DNA of 64,000 bases from Lactuca virosa (GCA_928212115.1 CAKMRJ010003334.1:19120066-19184065), one strand, 5' to 3'; positions 1 through 11,807 are shown, counted from the stretch's first letter. Numbers and translations: made by a program. Notes: a model not told the origin generated them from the sequence alone.

Positions 1-885
1 CCATGGTAACTTCTACCATTTTGTGTTTTGAGGTCTTATAGTCAATGTTAAGCATCTTATATCAAGTCCAGCCTTAGGAAGTGATTGTGCACCATTGTAA
101 CACTTTATAGAGTTTACGGCCCATGGACCATTTCTCCATAGTTTACGGCCGTAAACTCTATGGGTTCTAGTCTTTTTGATGTTTAGGTCCTAAACACTTC
201 AAGGTAGTGATCTAGACTAGTATCCAAGGCTTAGTAAGGGACTAGGGCTCACAATGGCCCTTCATTAGGGTTTACGGTCAAGAACAGCCTTGACCGTAAA
301 CACCTTTGATCTGGGTTTCTGTTGTTTTTTTCTAGCTTTAACAAGTATAAGCCTATAACAAATAAGGTAAGAGTACTTACAATATAGAAGCTTGTAAGGG
401 TGTTTAAAGTCCAAGAACACTAGTGTGTGTTCTTGGTGAAACTAAAACACTTGAAAATCTACACAAATGGAATGATTTTCATGATGAAATCATGTAAGAT
501 CACTAGATTAATAAAAGATCAACTAATTAAGGCAAGAAACACTTATAAAGTTGAAGATCAATAAGGAAAATAGGATGATACTTGAGAGGATTTCGAGTTC
601 TAGTCTTGAAAATGTGAAAAAGTGATAAAAATGACTAAGTGTCATATTTATCTCCTTAGAGTTTACGGCCGTAAACACCATGTTTGGGCCGTAAACTCCA
701 AACTCTTGGATTTTGAGACTTTATTGATGCACAATAAACCTAGAGTATCCTCTCTCCAGTTATCTCTTGAAGTACTAACTTTAAAACACTCAAACTGACT
801 CCAAAAAGCTTGAAAGTTAGCAGGAACAGTTCTGACTTCTATTGAAGTGAATGGTTGTACATAATAGAAATTTCGGGTTGTCACA
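1..885 (-). repeat. Partial 3' LTR of gypsy A
   Basis: Matches 8870-9774 along its whole length and ends in TGTCACA at 879-885 (the TGTGACA start of the LTR on the minus strand). It is about 20 bases shorter than its partner, mostly through scattered single-base losses. It contains GTTTACGGCCGTAAAC at 141-156 and 661-676. The remaining 2 kb lies beyond the window edge. Short ORFs here are not genes. Confidence 0.9.
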
Positions 886-902
886 TCATCCCCCCGTTAG
901 AA
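886..902 (-). other. Polypurine tract of gypsy A
   Basis: On the minus strand a purine-rich run containing ACGGGGGATGA lies directly against the LTR start, the expected position of the plus-strand DNA primer. Confidence 0.7.
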
Positions 903-952
903 GGAATTTCGTCCCGAAATTAGAGTTTAAGCAAATAAGTAGTTACAAATAA

Positions 953-2074
953 CTAAGTAAAAAGACGAGGATATTTCAGTTTCATCTGATCCTCTCGCTC
1001 CCAAGTGAATTCAGGTCCTCGCTTGGCGTTCCAGCGAACCTTCACTATCGGGATACGGCTTTGTTGTTTGCTTGACCTCCCGTCCATGATTTCCACAGGT
1101 TCTTCGACGAAGTTGAGGCTCTCGTTGATCTCGATCTCGTCGAGTGGGATTACAAGAGTCTCGTCGGACAGACACTTTTTCAAGTTCGAGACGTGGAAAG
1201 TAGAATGTATGTTACTGAGTTCGTGGGGTAAGTTAAGTTTGTAAGCTACAGGGCCGATTCTAGCGAGAATCTCGAAAGGCCTATGTATCTTGGATTTAGC
1301 TTTCCACGCTTTCTAAAGCGTATTAAGCCCTTCCAGGGTGAGACCTTCAATAGAACACGGTCTCCCACCTGGAATTCCAACGGTTTCCTTCGTTTATCTA
1401 CGTAGCTTTTATGTCGGTCTCTAGAGGCTTTCAATCGTTCACGAATCTTAACGATCTTCTCTGTCGTTTCCCGATGATCTCCGGACCCGTGAGAGTGCTT
1501 TCAGGAACTCGTCCTTTAGCTAACTGGGTATCACCCACCTCGGCCCAACACAGAGGGGATCTGCACTTTCGGCCATAGAGGGCCTCGAATGGAGCAGCCT
1601 TTATGCTCATGTGATAACTGTTTTGTAGGAAAATTCGACAAGGGGTAATGAGTATCCCATGCTTTCCCAAAGTCGATCACACAGGCTCGCAACATATCTT
1701 CCAAGGTTTGTATAGTCCTCTCACTTTGTCCGTCGGTCTGTGGATGGTAGGTTGTACTCATGTCCTGCCTAGTTCCTAGGGAACTTTGTAGCAACTGCCA
1801 GAACCTCAAAGTGAATCTACTATCTCTGTCTGAGATAATGGATATGGGAACACCGTGCAGTCGTACAATCTCCTGAATGTAGGTTCTCGTAAGCTTTTCC
1901 ATCTTGTCTGTTTCTTTGATAGGCAGGAAGTGTGCGGACTTGGTCAATCTGTCGACGATGACCCATATGGTATCAAGTCCACCCGTTGTCTTGGGCAACT
2001 TGGTTATGAAGTCCATAGTATATCTTGACCTTGGCCTTGGCGCAAGTAAGGCATTTACTCACGAAGGTAGCAAT
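953..2074 (-). pseudogene. Gypsy A integrase core and chromodomain-like tail
   Basis: The retroviral-type integrase core begins near 2016 with MDFITKLPKT. The D-D-E residues are visible: D in VDRLTKSAHF, D in ISDRDSRF and E in GQSERTIQTL. Near 1640-1600 the reading frame shifts, and the conserved ALYGRKCRSPLCW block follows in another frame. Next come the PWKG/RFRKRGKLNPRYIG block (1380-1270) and the tail VKVRWNAKRGPEFTWE (about 1050-1000), typical of gypsy chromoviruses. The product would insert element cDNA into the genome. Several frame changes mean no intact enzyme is encoded here. Confidence 0.85.
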
Positions 2075-3472
2075 CTATGCTTTCATGTTAGGCCACCAGT
2101 ATAGCTTTTTAAGATCCAGATACATCTTATCTGAATCTGGGTGGACGGAATAACGAGTGTTGTGCGCCTCGGTCATGACCAAATCTCTGAAACCACCGTG
2201 TCTCGGTGTCCAGATCCGATCCATGAAATAAAAAGCTCCGCCACCCTTGAATTCCAAGTTCTTATCCATCCCTCTCAGGGATTCACTCGCCACATTTTCA
2301 GGTTTCAAAGCGTCGAGCTGAGCCTCCTTAATTTGCGTGGGCAAGTGTGAATGGATAGTCATAGTCAATGATTTGACTCTACGACCAGAGTATTCTTTCC
2401 GACTTAGGGCGTCAGCTACCACGTTGGCTTTACCCGGATGATAACGAATTTCGCATTCGTAGTCACTGAGTAGCTCGACCCACCGTCGTTGTCTCATGTT
2501 GAGCTCCTTCTGGTCGAATATATGTTGTAGACTCTTGTGGTCTGTAAAGATAGTGCTTTTTGTACCATACAGGTAGTGTCTCCAGATCTTCAGAGCAAAC
2601 ACAACTGCTCCTAGCTCGAGATCGTGAGTGGTGTAGTTGACCTCGTGTGTCTTTAGCTGTCTCGAGGCATAGGCGATGACCTTACCTCGTTGCATCAGAA
2701 CACAGCCGAGCCCTTGATTTGACGCATCGCAATAGACAACGAAGTCTTCTATCCCTTTGGGGAGGGATAGTATTGGTGCGGTGCACAAGGCTCGCTTGAG
2801 TGTTTGGAACGCTCTCTCTTGCTTCTCTTCCCAGTCAAAGGCTACGCCCTTCTAGGTCAGTGTTGTAAGAGGTTTCACAATTCGGGAGAAGTTCTGAATG
2901 AACCTGCGATAGTAGCCAGCGAGGCCTAGAAATTGACGAATTTATGTAGGCGTCTTCGGTGCTGACCATCTCTCAATGGCTTTGATTTTGCAAGGGTCCA
3001 CATGTATTCCCTCTTCGCTAACCACGTGTCCTAAGAATTCGACTCTTCGGATCCAAAATTCGCATTTCGAGAACTTAGCATAGAGCTTCTCCGAACGCAG
3101 CGTTTCTAAGACTAGTCGCAGATGTCGACTATGCTCCTCCTTACTACGAGAATAGATAAGTATATCATCGATGAAGACGATGACAAACTGATCCAAGTAA
3201 GGACGATACACCCTATTCATTAAATCCATGAATACTGTGGGCGCGTTTGTTAATCCGAACGGCATCACTACGAATTCGTAGTGCCCATAACGAGTTCGGA
3301 AGGCTGTCTTCGGGACATCCTCCCCTAGCACTCGTAGTTGGTGATATCCGGATCTTAGATCGATTTTTGAAAAGAAGTTCGCCCCTTGCAGTTGATCAAA
3401 TAAATCGTCTATACGCGGCAGAGATAACGATTCTTGACGGTCAGTTTGTTGAGCTCCCTGTAGTCGATGCAC
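2075..3472 (-). pseudogene. Gypsy A reverse transcriptase core, RNase H and integrase zinc domain
   Basis: RT core at 3472-2942 with KIDLRSGYHQ, MPFGLTNAP and the catalytic VFIDDILIYS (the FIDD form of YxDD). RNase H begins with VVYCDASNQGLG at about 2745 and continues with YASRQLK, TDHKSLQHIF and VVADALSRK. The integrase H2C2-type segment SVHPDSDKMYLDLK follows near 2150. Two in-frame stops (about 2942 and 2855) split the RT connection region, and a one-base shift near 3425 separates it from the RT start. Once a DNA polymerase/RNase H for replication; now inactive as written. Confidence 0.88.
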
Positions 3473-4347
3473 ATACGAAACGATCCGTCTTTCTTCTTGA
3501 CGAATAAGACAGCTCCCCAGGGTAAGAAGCTTGGTCTTATAAAGCCCTTGATGAGCAGTTCGTTAAGTTGACCGGACAGTTCTTGCATCTCTGCAGGTGC
3601 TAGACGATAGGGCAATTTGGCTACAGGGGTAGCCCCTGGAACTAAGTCGATTCGAACTCGACTTGACGTTGGGAGGTAATCCTGGGTGTCTTCTGGAAAG
3701 ATATCGGGAAAATCGCGTACTACTGGAATGTTCTTAATGTCTTTCGTTTCTTGGCTCACATCTACAACATGAGCAAGGAATACGCGACATTCCTTTCGCA
3801 AGAATTTCTGGGCTTGAATGCTCGAGGTGAGGCGAAGATTAGTGTCTGGTTTGTCGCCATAAACTACTAGAGTTTCGCCAGACGGCAGATTAAGGCGAAC
3901 AGCCTTTTCATAACACATGATGTTGGCACGATGTAGACTCAACCAATCCATGCCGATAATGACGTCGAAACTTTTAATTGAGACCGGCATGAGGTCGATC
4001 GAAAATGAATGGCTATCTAGAGTCAGGGTACACCCTATGTATATACTGTTAGTGCTCTCCGTCTTTCCATTAGCCATTTCTACAGTGAACGGTTCTTTAA
4101 GTGCTCGTGATTTTTGCTTAAGTAAATGAGCAAATTTTTGGTTCACGAAACTCCTCTCCGCTCCACTATCAAACAGTAAACATGCATAAGAGTTATCGAG
4201 GAGAAACATACCAGCGACCACGGTGGGGTCGGCAACCACCTCATGGTGGCCTATGGCCAGAACTCTTCCCACTCCACCGGCGTTCCCTGCCTTTGGGCAG
4301 TTCCTTTTGTAGTGGCCCACCTCGCCACAACGTAGCAAGCTTGGCAC
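3409..4347 (-). pseudogene. Gypsy A second zinc knuckle, aspartic protease and RT start
   Basis: From the right: a CCHC knuckle ending CGEVGHYKRNC, then the aspartic protease with the active-site triad in LLFDSGAERSFV (about 4175) and the later hydrophobic-glycine motif VIIGMDWL (about 3940). The protease-RT linker FPDIFPED and the RT start RMCIDYRELNKLTVKNRY follow. A one-base loss near 4334 separates it from upstream gag, and another near 3425 breaks it from the RT core. In this family the protease processes the Gag-Pol precursor. Confidence 0.85.
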
Positions 4348-5393
4348 ACACCAGCGCCGAGGACTTGGGTGATTGGTTTTGCTGGAGCCTTGCAGAAACG
4401 GCCAGTGTGCCCCTTCCTGCTGCAGTTAGAGCACTGTATTTTTCGGCAGGCTCCGATGTGGTGGAAGTTGCATTTGTTGCACTTGGGCATACTTCCAGCA
4501 TACTGATTTACCGGAGCAGCAGTGGCAGGTGCTATCGCAGCATGAACTGCCACGACCTGCTGCTTTTTGGCAGGCTTCTTCTTCTTTTTGTCATCCCAGA
4601 ATTTCCGCTTGGAATCAGCGGTTTTGGCAGGTTCTGAGATGGCCAGGGTTGTTGTTGTTGACGGGGTACGGACCCCATGGTCAATAAGCCGTTGTGCCAA
4701 TCGCTTGGCACTATCGAATGTAGTGGGGTTTGAAGCCAAAACATTCCCCTGGAATGGAGGCACCAGCCCCCATATGAATCTCTCTATCTTCTTTCCCTCT
4801 GTATGAACCATGTTGGGACAGAGGGCCACCAGCTCGCAGAATCTGGCGGTATATGTCACAATATCAGAGCCTTTCATGGTTAGGCTCCACAATTCCTCCT
4901 CCAATTTCTGGATTTCGCCCCTCGGGCAGTACACTTCAATCATTAGCTCTTTCAGAGCTTCCCAGCCCATAGCATTAGCCACTATGAGAGATAGTGACTT
5001 GACATGGATATTCCACCATGTCAGGGCTTTTGCCTCGAAGGTGCAAGCAGAAATTTTGACTTTGCTTCCTTCCGGGCATGAGCAGATCTCGAAGATCGAC
5101 TCCGTCTTTTCGAACCATGCGAGAGGGCAATGACTCCCCGCCAGTCCTTTAAAGGACAGTGGCTTGCAGTTGGTGAAGTCCTTATAGGAGCACTCTCTCA
5201 AGCGCACAGGAGCTTCACCATGGGTCGAATGAACAGGCGTTTCTACACCACTAGCGTTGGTGGAATGATATTAAGCCATGGCTGTAGCCATAGCCGCAGC
5301 TACAGCAGCATTCAGAGCTGCCGTATCGATTTGGGGAGCAGGTGGTGTTGCAGTTATCGGAGGATCGCGTCTCGTTGATCGACGCGGAGGCAT
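4251..5393 (-). pseudogene. Gypsy A gag
   Basis: The likely start is the ATG at 5391-5393 (MPPRRSTRRD), not the later in-frame leucine-type start near 5207. An in-frame TAA at 5271-5273 interrupts it after about 40 codons. The retrotransposon gag domain follows, with FEKTESIFE, ALTWWNIHVKSL and RFIWGLVPPFQGNV, then a lysine-rich linker and the knuckle CSNCSRKGHTGRFC near 4400. Gag would form the virus-like particle and bind RNA. The frame is lost near 4334 within the second knuckle. Confidence 0.85.
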
Positions 5394-5857
5394 CTTGTAA
5401 CTATAGTTTACAAAGATGAAGATATTGAAGAAATTTAATAGGGAGACTTTAATAAGAACGACTCATGGACTAACTCTCCATAGCCCAACAACACAATTGA
5501 ATAGTACGATTGAATGTAGATTTAGTACTAACAGATGAAAGCATTTGGATAATAATTTCCATGAGATTAGATATCTGTCAATAACACTGGAATTACAGAT
5601 GTAACAAGTTTGGGAAAAATGACCTAGAAGTAGGTCTTACATCAACCAAGATGGGAAAATTTTGACAGAACTACGGCCTAATCAAGACCTAACAAGTCCA
5701 AGTTTTAACAAAGATAGGAAATTAGACTAGAGTTTTTACAAAAACTAAGTTATATCCAAAAGAGAAGTCGAGGAGACTCTATCTGCGACGAGAACTACTA
5801 GAGTGAGTTCTTGGTTCTGGAGAAGGCGTTCTATGTCCCTCATGCGCCTTTCGGATC

Positions 5858-6397
5858 TTACTGCTGAGCTCGAAGTTCCCTGACTTCAGCTTGGGATGCA
5901 GCTAGCTGTTGCTGCAGAGTCCCATTGGTTATCCTAACCCTTTCCATAGCTACCTCGAGTTGGCGAATACGGACCGTGTTAACGCCAGAGTTGGCGTCAA
6001 TCTCCAACACTTGGTCGATAGTTGCTCGACCTTGCTCGGTGTTCCGAGCAATCCTACGGACCATGATGGGCAGGACTCGATCAGTTGAACCTCCCTCGCT
6101 TAAGTCATAGAAGCTTCGGTCTCCGTTGTAAGGTAACGGCTGACCTTGCTCGTGACTCCATCTGTTCAAGTTTGTGGCCCACAGAGGTGTGAGTCCTTGA
6201 AATGCGGGACGAGGGTTTGGGTTTGGAGCTACTGGGGGTAGGTTGTTGACTTTTGGCTCTAAGTCAGAACCATCAGAAAAGCCTTCGGCTTGGTGATCAT
6301 CCAAAGGATTGGTGATCATCTCCTCTCCTGCTCTCTCCAAGCCATCCTGCATTGCCGTGGTTGGGATAGTACGGGTCTCCGGGGATATGGAATCCAA
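5858..6397 (-). CDS. Small leader ORF between primer site and gag in gypsy A
   Basis: An open frame of up to 179 codons. The first in-frame ATG is at about 6352 (MQDGLERAGEEM), giving about 164 residues. The N-terminal half is acidic and proline-rich; the C-terminal half (from about LEIDANSGVN to ELRAQQ) has the heptad pattern of a coiled coil. It stops before the gag start at 5393, leaving a 460-base spacer with no recognised gene. I do not recognise a family. It is on the coding strand of the element and could be a gag-related accessory ORF or a remnant of a longer gag N-terminus; function unknown. Confidence 0.5.
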   Translation of the reverse strand: MDSISPETRTIPTTAMQDGLERAGEEMITNPLDDHQAEGFSDGSDLEPKVNNLPPVAPNPNPRPAFQGLTPLWATNLNRWSHEQGQPLPYNGDRSFYDLSEGGSTDRVLPIMVRRIARNTEQGRATIDQVLEIDANSGVNTVRIRQLEVAMERVRITNGTLQQQLAASQAEVRELRAQQ

Positions 6398-6840
6398 CCA
6401 TGATATCTATGCGAGAAAAGGTATATAAGAATTAAGCACATAAGTAATTTATAGAAACACAAAATACTCCTATAGTATTTTAGGTTTATGTTTTGTTCTA
6501 AGGTTTTCATTGTGGTATTGTTGGTAAGTTTTTAGACTTGCTGCAACCTCACAACCACACTTAGGCACATGCTAGTCACTCCTCGGATAATATAGTTGAT
6601 CAGGCTATATCTTCCCAGATTTGACTATATGTCTCTAACTCTACTTGTGCTGCCCAACAATCATAATACTTTTGTTCTGTCCTAGTGACACTGATTTTAG
6701 TATGAATGCAGGTATGTATACTTGGTTAAATATTTTATTATTTAAAAGTATAAACTCTTTATCAGAGTATTTTTAATCCCGCATTGTTTATAGTTTGTAT
6801 ATCTTTTATAGGTTGATATACTCGATTCACTATAAACAAG
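6398..6840 (-). other. Gypsy A 5' leader, no gene seen
   Basis: AT-rich leader between the primer binding site and the first ORF. Only short frames occur. This is the expected position for packaging signals, but none is identifiable by eye. Confidence 0.5.
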
Positions 6841-6852
6841 GCTCTGATACCA
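6841..6852 (-). promoter_or_regulatory. Primer binding site, initiator Met tRNA
   Basis: The minus strand reads TGGTATCAGAGC, complementary to the 3' end of plant initiator-methionine tRNA. It lies three bases inside the end of the 5' LTR, the standard position for priming minus-strand DNA. Confidence 0.92.
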
Positions 6853-6855
6853 ATC

Positions 6856-9774
6856 TGTCACACCCCAAAACCGGAACGGCGGAAACGTTCGGGGGTGGAG
6901 GACGTCATGTTCAGTATCACAACAATGCATAGTAGTAAACAAGCAACAACATCATCCATTACATTAATAATATAGTTTAATACAAGTGTGTTCTGTTTAG
7001 TTTAATAGACACCAAAAATATGAAACAAAATAAAAGATGAGTCTTGAACGAGCTCCATCTTCTCAAAACCTGGCACCGGTACCTGTCTATTGGCGACCTG
7101 AGAATACAAGTTATTTTGAAAGAGTTGATCAGCTTTAAAGCTGGTGAGATCATAAGTATTTTAGTGTCATTGTTTGTAAGAAAGTGTTTGTAAGTATGCG
7201 ATGTGTAAGTTTGTAAAAGTTTGTGAATGTTTGTAAAATGTTTGAATCTCCTGGAAAACCCTATGTTTTTCTACTAACAGTAGCCTTCTACCAAGGCATC
7301 AAGTGTTTGTATGTGTGTCTTTTGTAAGAGTATGTATTTTCCCAAATCTGACTATCATTAACCAAAAATATAGTTTTTACATTACTGTTCATTGTGTGAA
7401 GATCACAAAGTGAATGCAATGGGAAATAAAATAGTATTGTAGTGTTGTATTAAGTAACTACTGCTGTACTAACTACCTTAAACCAATTGTTATTTAAAGT
7501 ACCATGTGATCGGCCTGTACCATACTACCGACTAGAAACACCACGATGTAAGATGTCGGAAGGAATGACGTTTGGCACCCGTAGACTTGCAAGTCCCACT
7601 GTAGCGAGCAGCAAGGTGTAGGATAGTCAATCCACTATAGATCTATACACAAACTCAACGCTCTCCACTTAAGGAGATTCTGGATACAAAACGAGCCATG
7701 ACAGGTGATGTCATGCCCCGTTACGTGGCTCACATAACTGTAGTAGTGTTCTTGTATATGTATTGTGTGTACTAGCTGTATTGTATGTTCTCTCTCTGTC
7801 TTGTATGTATGTATGTTCTCTCTGTTTCTCATAATAGTATGTTCTCTTGTATAATGTATAGTATGTACTAACTGTATTGTATGTTCTCTCTCTGTCTAGT
7901 ATGTATGTATGTTCTCTCTGTTTCTCATAATAGTATGTTCTCTTGTATAATGTATAGTATGTACTAGCTGTATTGTATGTTCTCTCTCTGTCTAGCATGT
8001 ATTGACTCATGTATGAACTGACTCATTGTATGTTTCATTGTTCTAGTAATAGTATTAGTAACTTCCTAAACTACACCTATTATAGTTTACTAGTAACATT
8101 GTTTGTATGTATGAACATGTTTGTATACCTTTGCTACCCAAGGGTATTGAATAGAAAGAAGGAACTTTTATATCTATATACATATACATAATATATAACT
8201 AGGATTCAAACGACCTTTGGACAAACAACTGATACCCTAAGTCCACAACCAAACAAGGAACTGGAGGTAAGGTAAGCTATCAGTCCTAAGTCCTTTCAAT
8301 CCTACTTATATAACTATATCTATATAGATACACATTTAACAGAATATAAGTTTAAAAGAGTTTAATAAAAGTATTTGACATGTAAAAGAGTTTGAAGTAG
8401 TTTGTTTTATAACACAATTTGAAAAGTAAGAAATCCACTTGTGTGGTAGTTATTAATCACATGTGATTGATATAATAACTATAATAGTTCAACTTGTATC
8501 CCCCCCCCCCCATTAAAGCATTTAAAATCATTTAAAAGGTTGATTAAGGGGTATGAACTCACCTGTAGTGAGTAGTTTGGATGAACGGATGGTATAGGAT
8601 GCTAAGTGTCAGGTGAAGACTTGAACACGCACACGGATCCTAATTTACATATAATAACACATATATGTATCCAATTAGTTATTTAACAACTAATTAATCA
8701 AGTAAAAACACCCTAAATCATGGAAAACACTTTGATTCAAGTGCTATAAGCACCAAGGATTGCATCTAAGGGTTGTAGGGCCTTGCTTTTGAGTTTAATG
8801 TCCAAGGGTAAACTCTTTTGGAGTTACGGTTTTGGGTTTACGGTCCCAATGGGTTTACGGCCGTAAACCCATGGTAACTTCTACCATTTTGTGTTTTGAG
8901 GTCTTATAAGTCAATGTTAAGCATCTTATAGTCAAGTCCAAGCCTTAGGAAGTGATTGTGGCACCATTGTACCACTTTATAGAGTTTACGGCCCATGGAC
9001 CATTTCTCCATGAGTTTACGGCCGTAAACTCTATGGGTTCTGGTCTTTTTGATGTTTAAGGTCCTAAACACTTCAAGGTAGTGATCTAGACTAGTATCCA
9101 AGGCTTAGTAAGGGACTAGGGCTCATAATGGCCCTTTCATTAGGGTTTACGGTTCAAGAACATGCCTTGACCGTAAACACCTTTGATCTTGGGTTTCTTT
9201 GTTGTTTTCTAGTTGTTTAACAAGTGTAACAAGCCTATAACAAGCTAAGGTAAGAGTACTTACAATATAGAAGCTTGTAAGGGTGTTTAAAGTCCAAGAA
9301 CACTAGTGTGTGTTCTTGGTGAAACTAAGAACACTTGAAGATCTACACAAATGGAATGCTTTCATGGATAAAATCATGTAAGATCACTAGATTAAGTAAG
9401 AGATAAACTAATTAAGGCAAGAAACACTTACAAAGTTGAAGATCAAGAAGGAAACTAGGATGATACTTGAGAGGATTTCGAGTTCTAGTCTTGAAAATGT
9501 GAAAAAGTGATAAAAATGACTAAGTGTCATATTTATACTCCTTAGAGTTTACGGCCATAAACACCATGTTTGGGCCGTAAACTCCAAACTCTTGGAGTTT
9601 TAAGACTTTATTGATGCACAATAAACCCTAGAGTATCCTCTCTCCAGTTATCTCTTGAAGTACTGACTTTAAAACACTCAAACTGACTCCAAAAAAGCTT
9701 GAAAGTTAGCAGGAACAGTTCTGACTTCTATTGAAGTGAATGGTTGTACAGAATAGAAATTTCGGGTTGTCACA
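6856..9774 (-). repeat. Complete 5' LTR of gypsy A
   Basis: Starts TGTCACACC and ends TGTCACA in plus orientation, thus TG...CA on the minus strand; length 2919 bp. Its right 905 bp match window positions 1-885. It contains a minus-strand TATA-like GTATAAATA (9530-9538), perfect palindromes GTTTACGGCCGTAAAC at 8853-8868 and 9014-9029, an imperfect one near 9547, a 12-base C run (8500-8511) and the 96-bp tandem repeat described separately. Confidence 0.92.
7760..8000. repeat. 96-bp tandem repeat inside the LTR
   Basis: Units start at 7786, 7882 and 7978 (spacing exactly 96 bp) with partial flanking copies, about 2.4 copies in all. Each is pyrimidine-rich and includes TGTTCTCTCTCTGTC. Because 96 is divisible by three, the repeat makes a repetitive open frame on the minus strand that should not be read as a gene. 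Confidence 0.85.
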
Positions 9775-9842
9775 TTATATATATATATATATATATATAT
9801 AGATATATAGATATATATATATATTATATATATATATATATA
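9775..9842. repeat. TA microsatellite at the A/B junction
   Basis: Nearly pure TA with a few GA interruptions, immediately outside the LTR of element A. The uninterrupted LTR copy of B carries the same tract at 15541-15595, which identifies it as the insertion target. Confidence 0.9.
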
Positions 9843-10026
9843 ACTACCCAAGAATTTATAATTCGTAAAAATACATAAGCAATAAGTACAAAAGTAATAG
9901 TATTAACTATTCTAAATCTTCCAACAGTACATGTCTATACTGGATGCTTATCACCTACAATAGTTAAACACTGAGAGGGATAAGCGGTGATGCTTAGTGA
10001 GTTCAATAACAGTTAGAATATACGTT

Positions 10027-10030
<4 letters not shown>

Positions 10031-10082
<52 letters not shown>
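10031..10082. repeat. TA microsatellite in LTR of gypsy B
   Basis: Pure (TA)n of about 26 units. The corresponding tract in the other LTR copy (15794-15820) is shorter, so the length varies between copies. Confidence 0.95.
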
Positions 10083-10085
<3 letters not shown>

Positions 10086-10312
10086 ATATGACAGAAGCAA
10101 AGAGGAAGAAAGAACAACAAAGGCAAATGTGTATCATATGACAGGCTTTACATATCAACCAATGATTTGATTCAAAGATTTACGATCAATGAGACACAAT
10201 GATTTCAACATGATATACATCATAAAAACTCCAACCCAAGAGACACGGAAAATACCATTTCTGCTTATCATTTTGCTAGCATATACAAGCTTTCAGCCCT
10301 ACCTAGCCCTAT

Positions 10313-10512
10313 GCCAATACCAAAGTGATACGAGTCATTCTCTACATGGCCAAAGGCACAAAGCCATTACCAAACTGATACGAGAAATGCTCTACATCGC
10401 CAAAGGCTTAATACCAATACCAAAGTGATACGAGTCATTCTCTACATGGTCAGAGGCACAAAGCCAATACCAAAGTGATACGACACATGCTCTACATGGC
10501 CAAAGGTATACG
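10313..10512. repeat. 50-bp tandem repeat in LTR of gypsy B
   Basis: Four units with CAATAC/CATTAC landmarks at 10315, 10365, 10415 and 10465, exactly 50 bp apart, each with the core GTGATACGAG...CTCTACATGGCCA. The same array is present at about 16052-16251 in the second LTR copy. Confidence 0.88.
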
Positions 10513-11774
10513 AATCCAATACTAGAATAACACAGGAAAGCACATTTCACATATAACACGTAACATACAATTGTCCCTATATTGAACTCACCGTGAAATA
10601 ACTGAATGTTGCGATGAAATTACCCCCTAAGTGCGTTTTTACCGATAGAATCTGGCTAGACACTGTCAGCAGCTAGCGATCGTCGGCTCGGGAAAATAGC
10701 TCAAAATCATAAATATGGTAGAGAGGGTTGCGATTTTGTGTAAACGGGAGCAAGATGGTTGGCCCTCTATTTATAGGCTGAAAATCCGACTCTCACGTCG
10801 TGAGCCATATAAGCTCACGTCGTGAGCTCGATCCCGGTCAGCTAATAGGTTTGCCGCGTGTCTTCTAGGCTTGAGAGGTGTCGATCAATTACCTCACGTC
10901 ATGAGCCATACTTGCTCACGTCGTGAGTTTGGTCAGACCTTGAAGTTTGTGTTCTAAACTTCATAAATTCATATCTTTTGCATACGAACTCCACTTTTAA
11001 TGTTCTTTATATCCACGCGTAGGTGAAATTATACTCTACAACTTTTTTTTTGACTCCGTCGGCTAACTTTGACTTCATTTTTAATATTATATTTTTAAAA
11101 GGCCGGGACAGGAAAAGTCCGTTAAAAATTCATAACTTCTTCATCTGACGTCCGATTTCGTCTGTCTTTTTATCGTTGAACTACTATTGACAAGATCTTC
11201 AATTCTCGTTTAGGTTGTGTCAGCTAAAAATTGTTCGATCTATAATTCGAATTTCGAGTTGCACACTGCTATGCCGATTCTTAGAAAAATCATAACTTCC
11301 TCATACGAAGTCAGATTTGGACATTCTTTTTATGAAAGTTCTTGGTTTAATGAATACTACGACTTTCATTTAGATTACAAAGGCTAAAAAGTAGTTTATT
11401 GTAAACTCACGTTTTACGTCATATGGCGTCGTGCCGGTTCTGTCGCGAAACTTCAATAAGTCATAACTTCTTCGTTATAACTCGGATTTCAGTGAGGTTT
11501 TCGCCTAAATGTTTCTATCGAGATAATTTACAACTTTCAATAACATTAGTTTTACTTATTTCCAACTTAAATGTTATATTTTCATTAATTTTGATAATTG
11601 ACTTTTGATCGGAATCTCATAAGACTTCCAATACTTCCCGAATGATTCTAAACATAGTTTTACTTCAAATCTCATAAAACTATTTTGTTAGAACTCAATG
11701 CTCAAAACCATATAGTATTTAATAATATTCATTTTTAAACTAACAAAACACGATAACTGAACGTGTATGTTACA

Positions 11775-11792
11775 AACCTCCTCCTTTTGAGG
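11775..11792 (-). other. Polypurine tract of gypsy B
   Basis: The minus strand reads TCAAAAGGAGGAGG directly against the LTR start. The second internal copy has an equivalent tract at about 17515-17530. Confidence 0.75.
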
Positions 11793-11807
11793 ATTTCGTC
11801 CCCGAAA

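Larger units (their letters stand above)
1..9774 (-). mobile_element. Ty3/gypsy retrotransposon A, Tekay/Del-like
   Basis: Seen: a minus-strand element with a partial 3' LTR (1-885), internal region (886-6855) and complete 5' LTR (6856-9774, about 2.9 kb). Reading right to left it shows LTR, iMet primer site, a leader ORF, gag with zinc knuckles, protease, RT, RNase H, integrase and a C-terminal chromodomain-like tail, then a purine tract and the second LTR. The gypsy order (RT before integrase), long LTRs and C-terminal tail fit the Tekay/Del chromoviruses; the lineage is inferred from memory. Stops and frameshifts in gag, RT and the RT-RNase H junction make this copy non-autonomous. The right end abuts a TA tract inside the LTR of element B, so A is nested in B. 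The left target-site copy lies outside the window. Confidence 0.9.
9775..11774 (-). repeat. 3' LTR of gypsy B (left copy, cut by A)
   Basis: Matches 15541-17511. The outer part of about 130 bp is missing because element A inserted in its TA tract. It ends TGTTACA at 11768-11774. Notable content: TA runs (9775-9842, 10031-10082), four 50-bp repeats (10313-10512), palindromes CTCACGTCGTGAG at 10792-10804, 10814-10826 and 10915-10927, and a minus-strand TATA box (CTATAAATAG, 10767-10776) directly below the palindromes. Confidence 0.88.

Noticed and set aside
7711..8010. 99-codon repetitive ORF on the minus strand
   Set aside because: It is created by the 96-bp tandem repeat inside an LTR; no gene-like composition.
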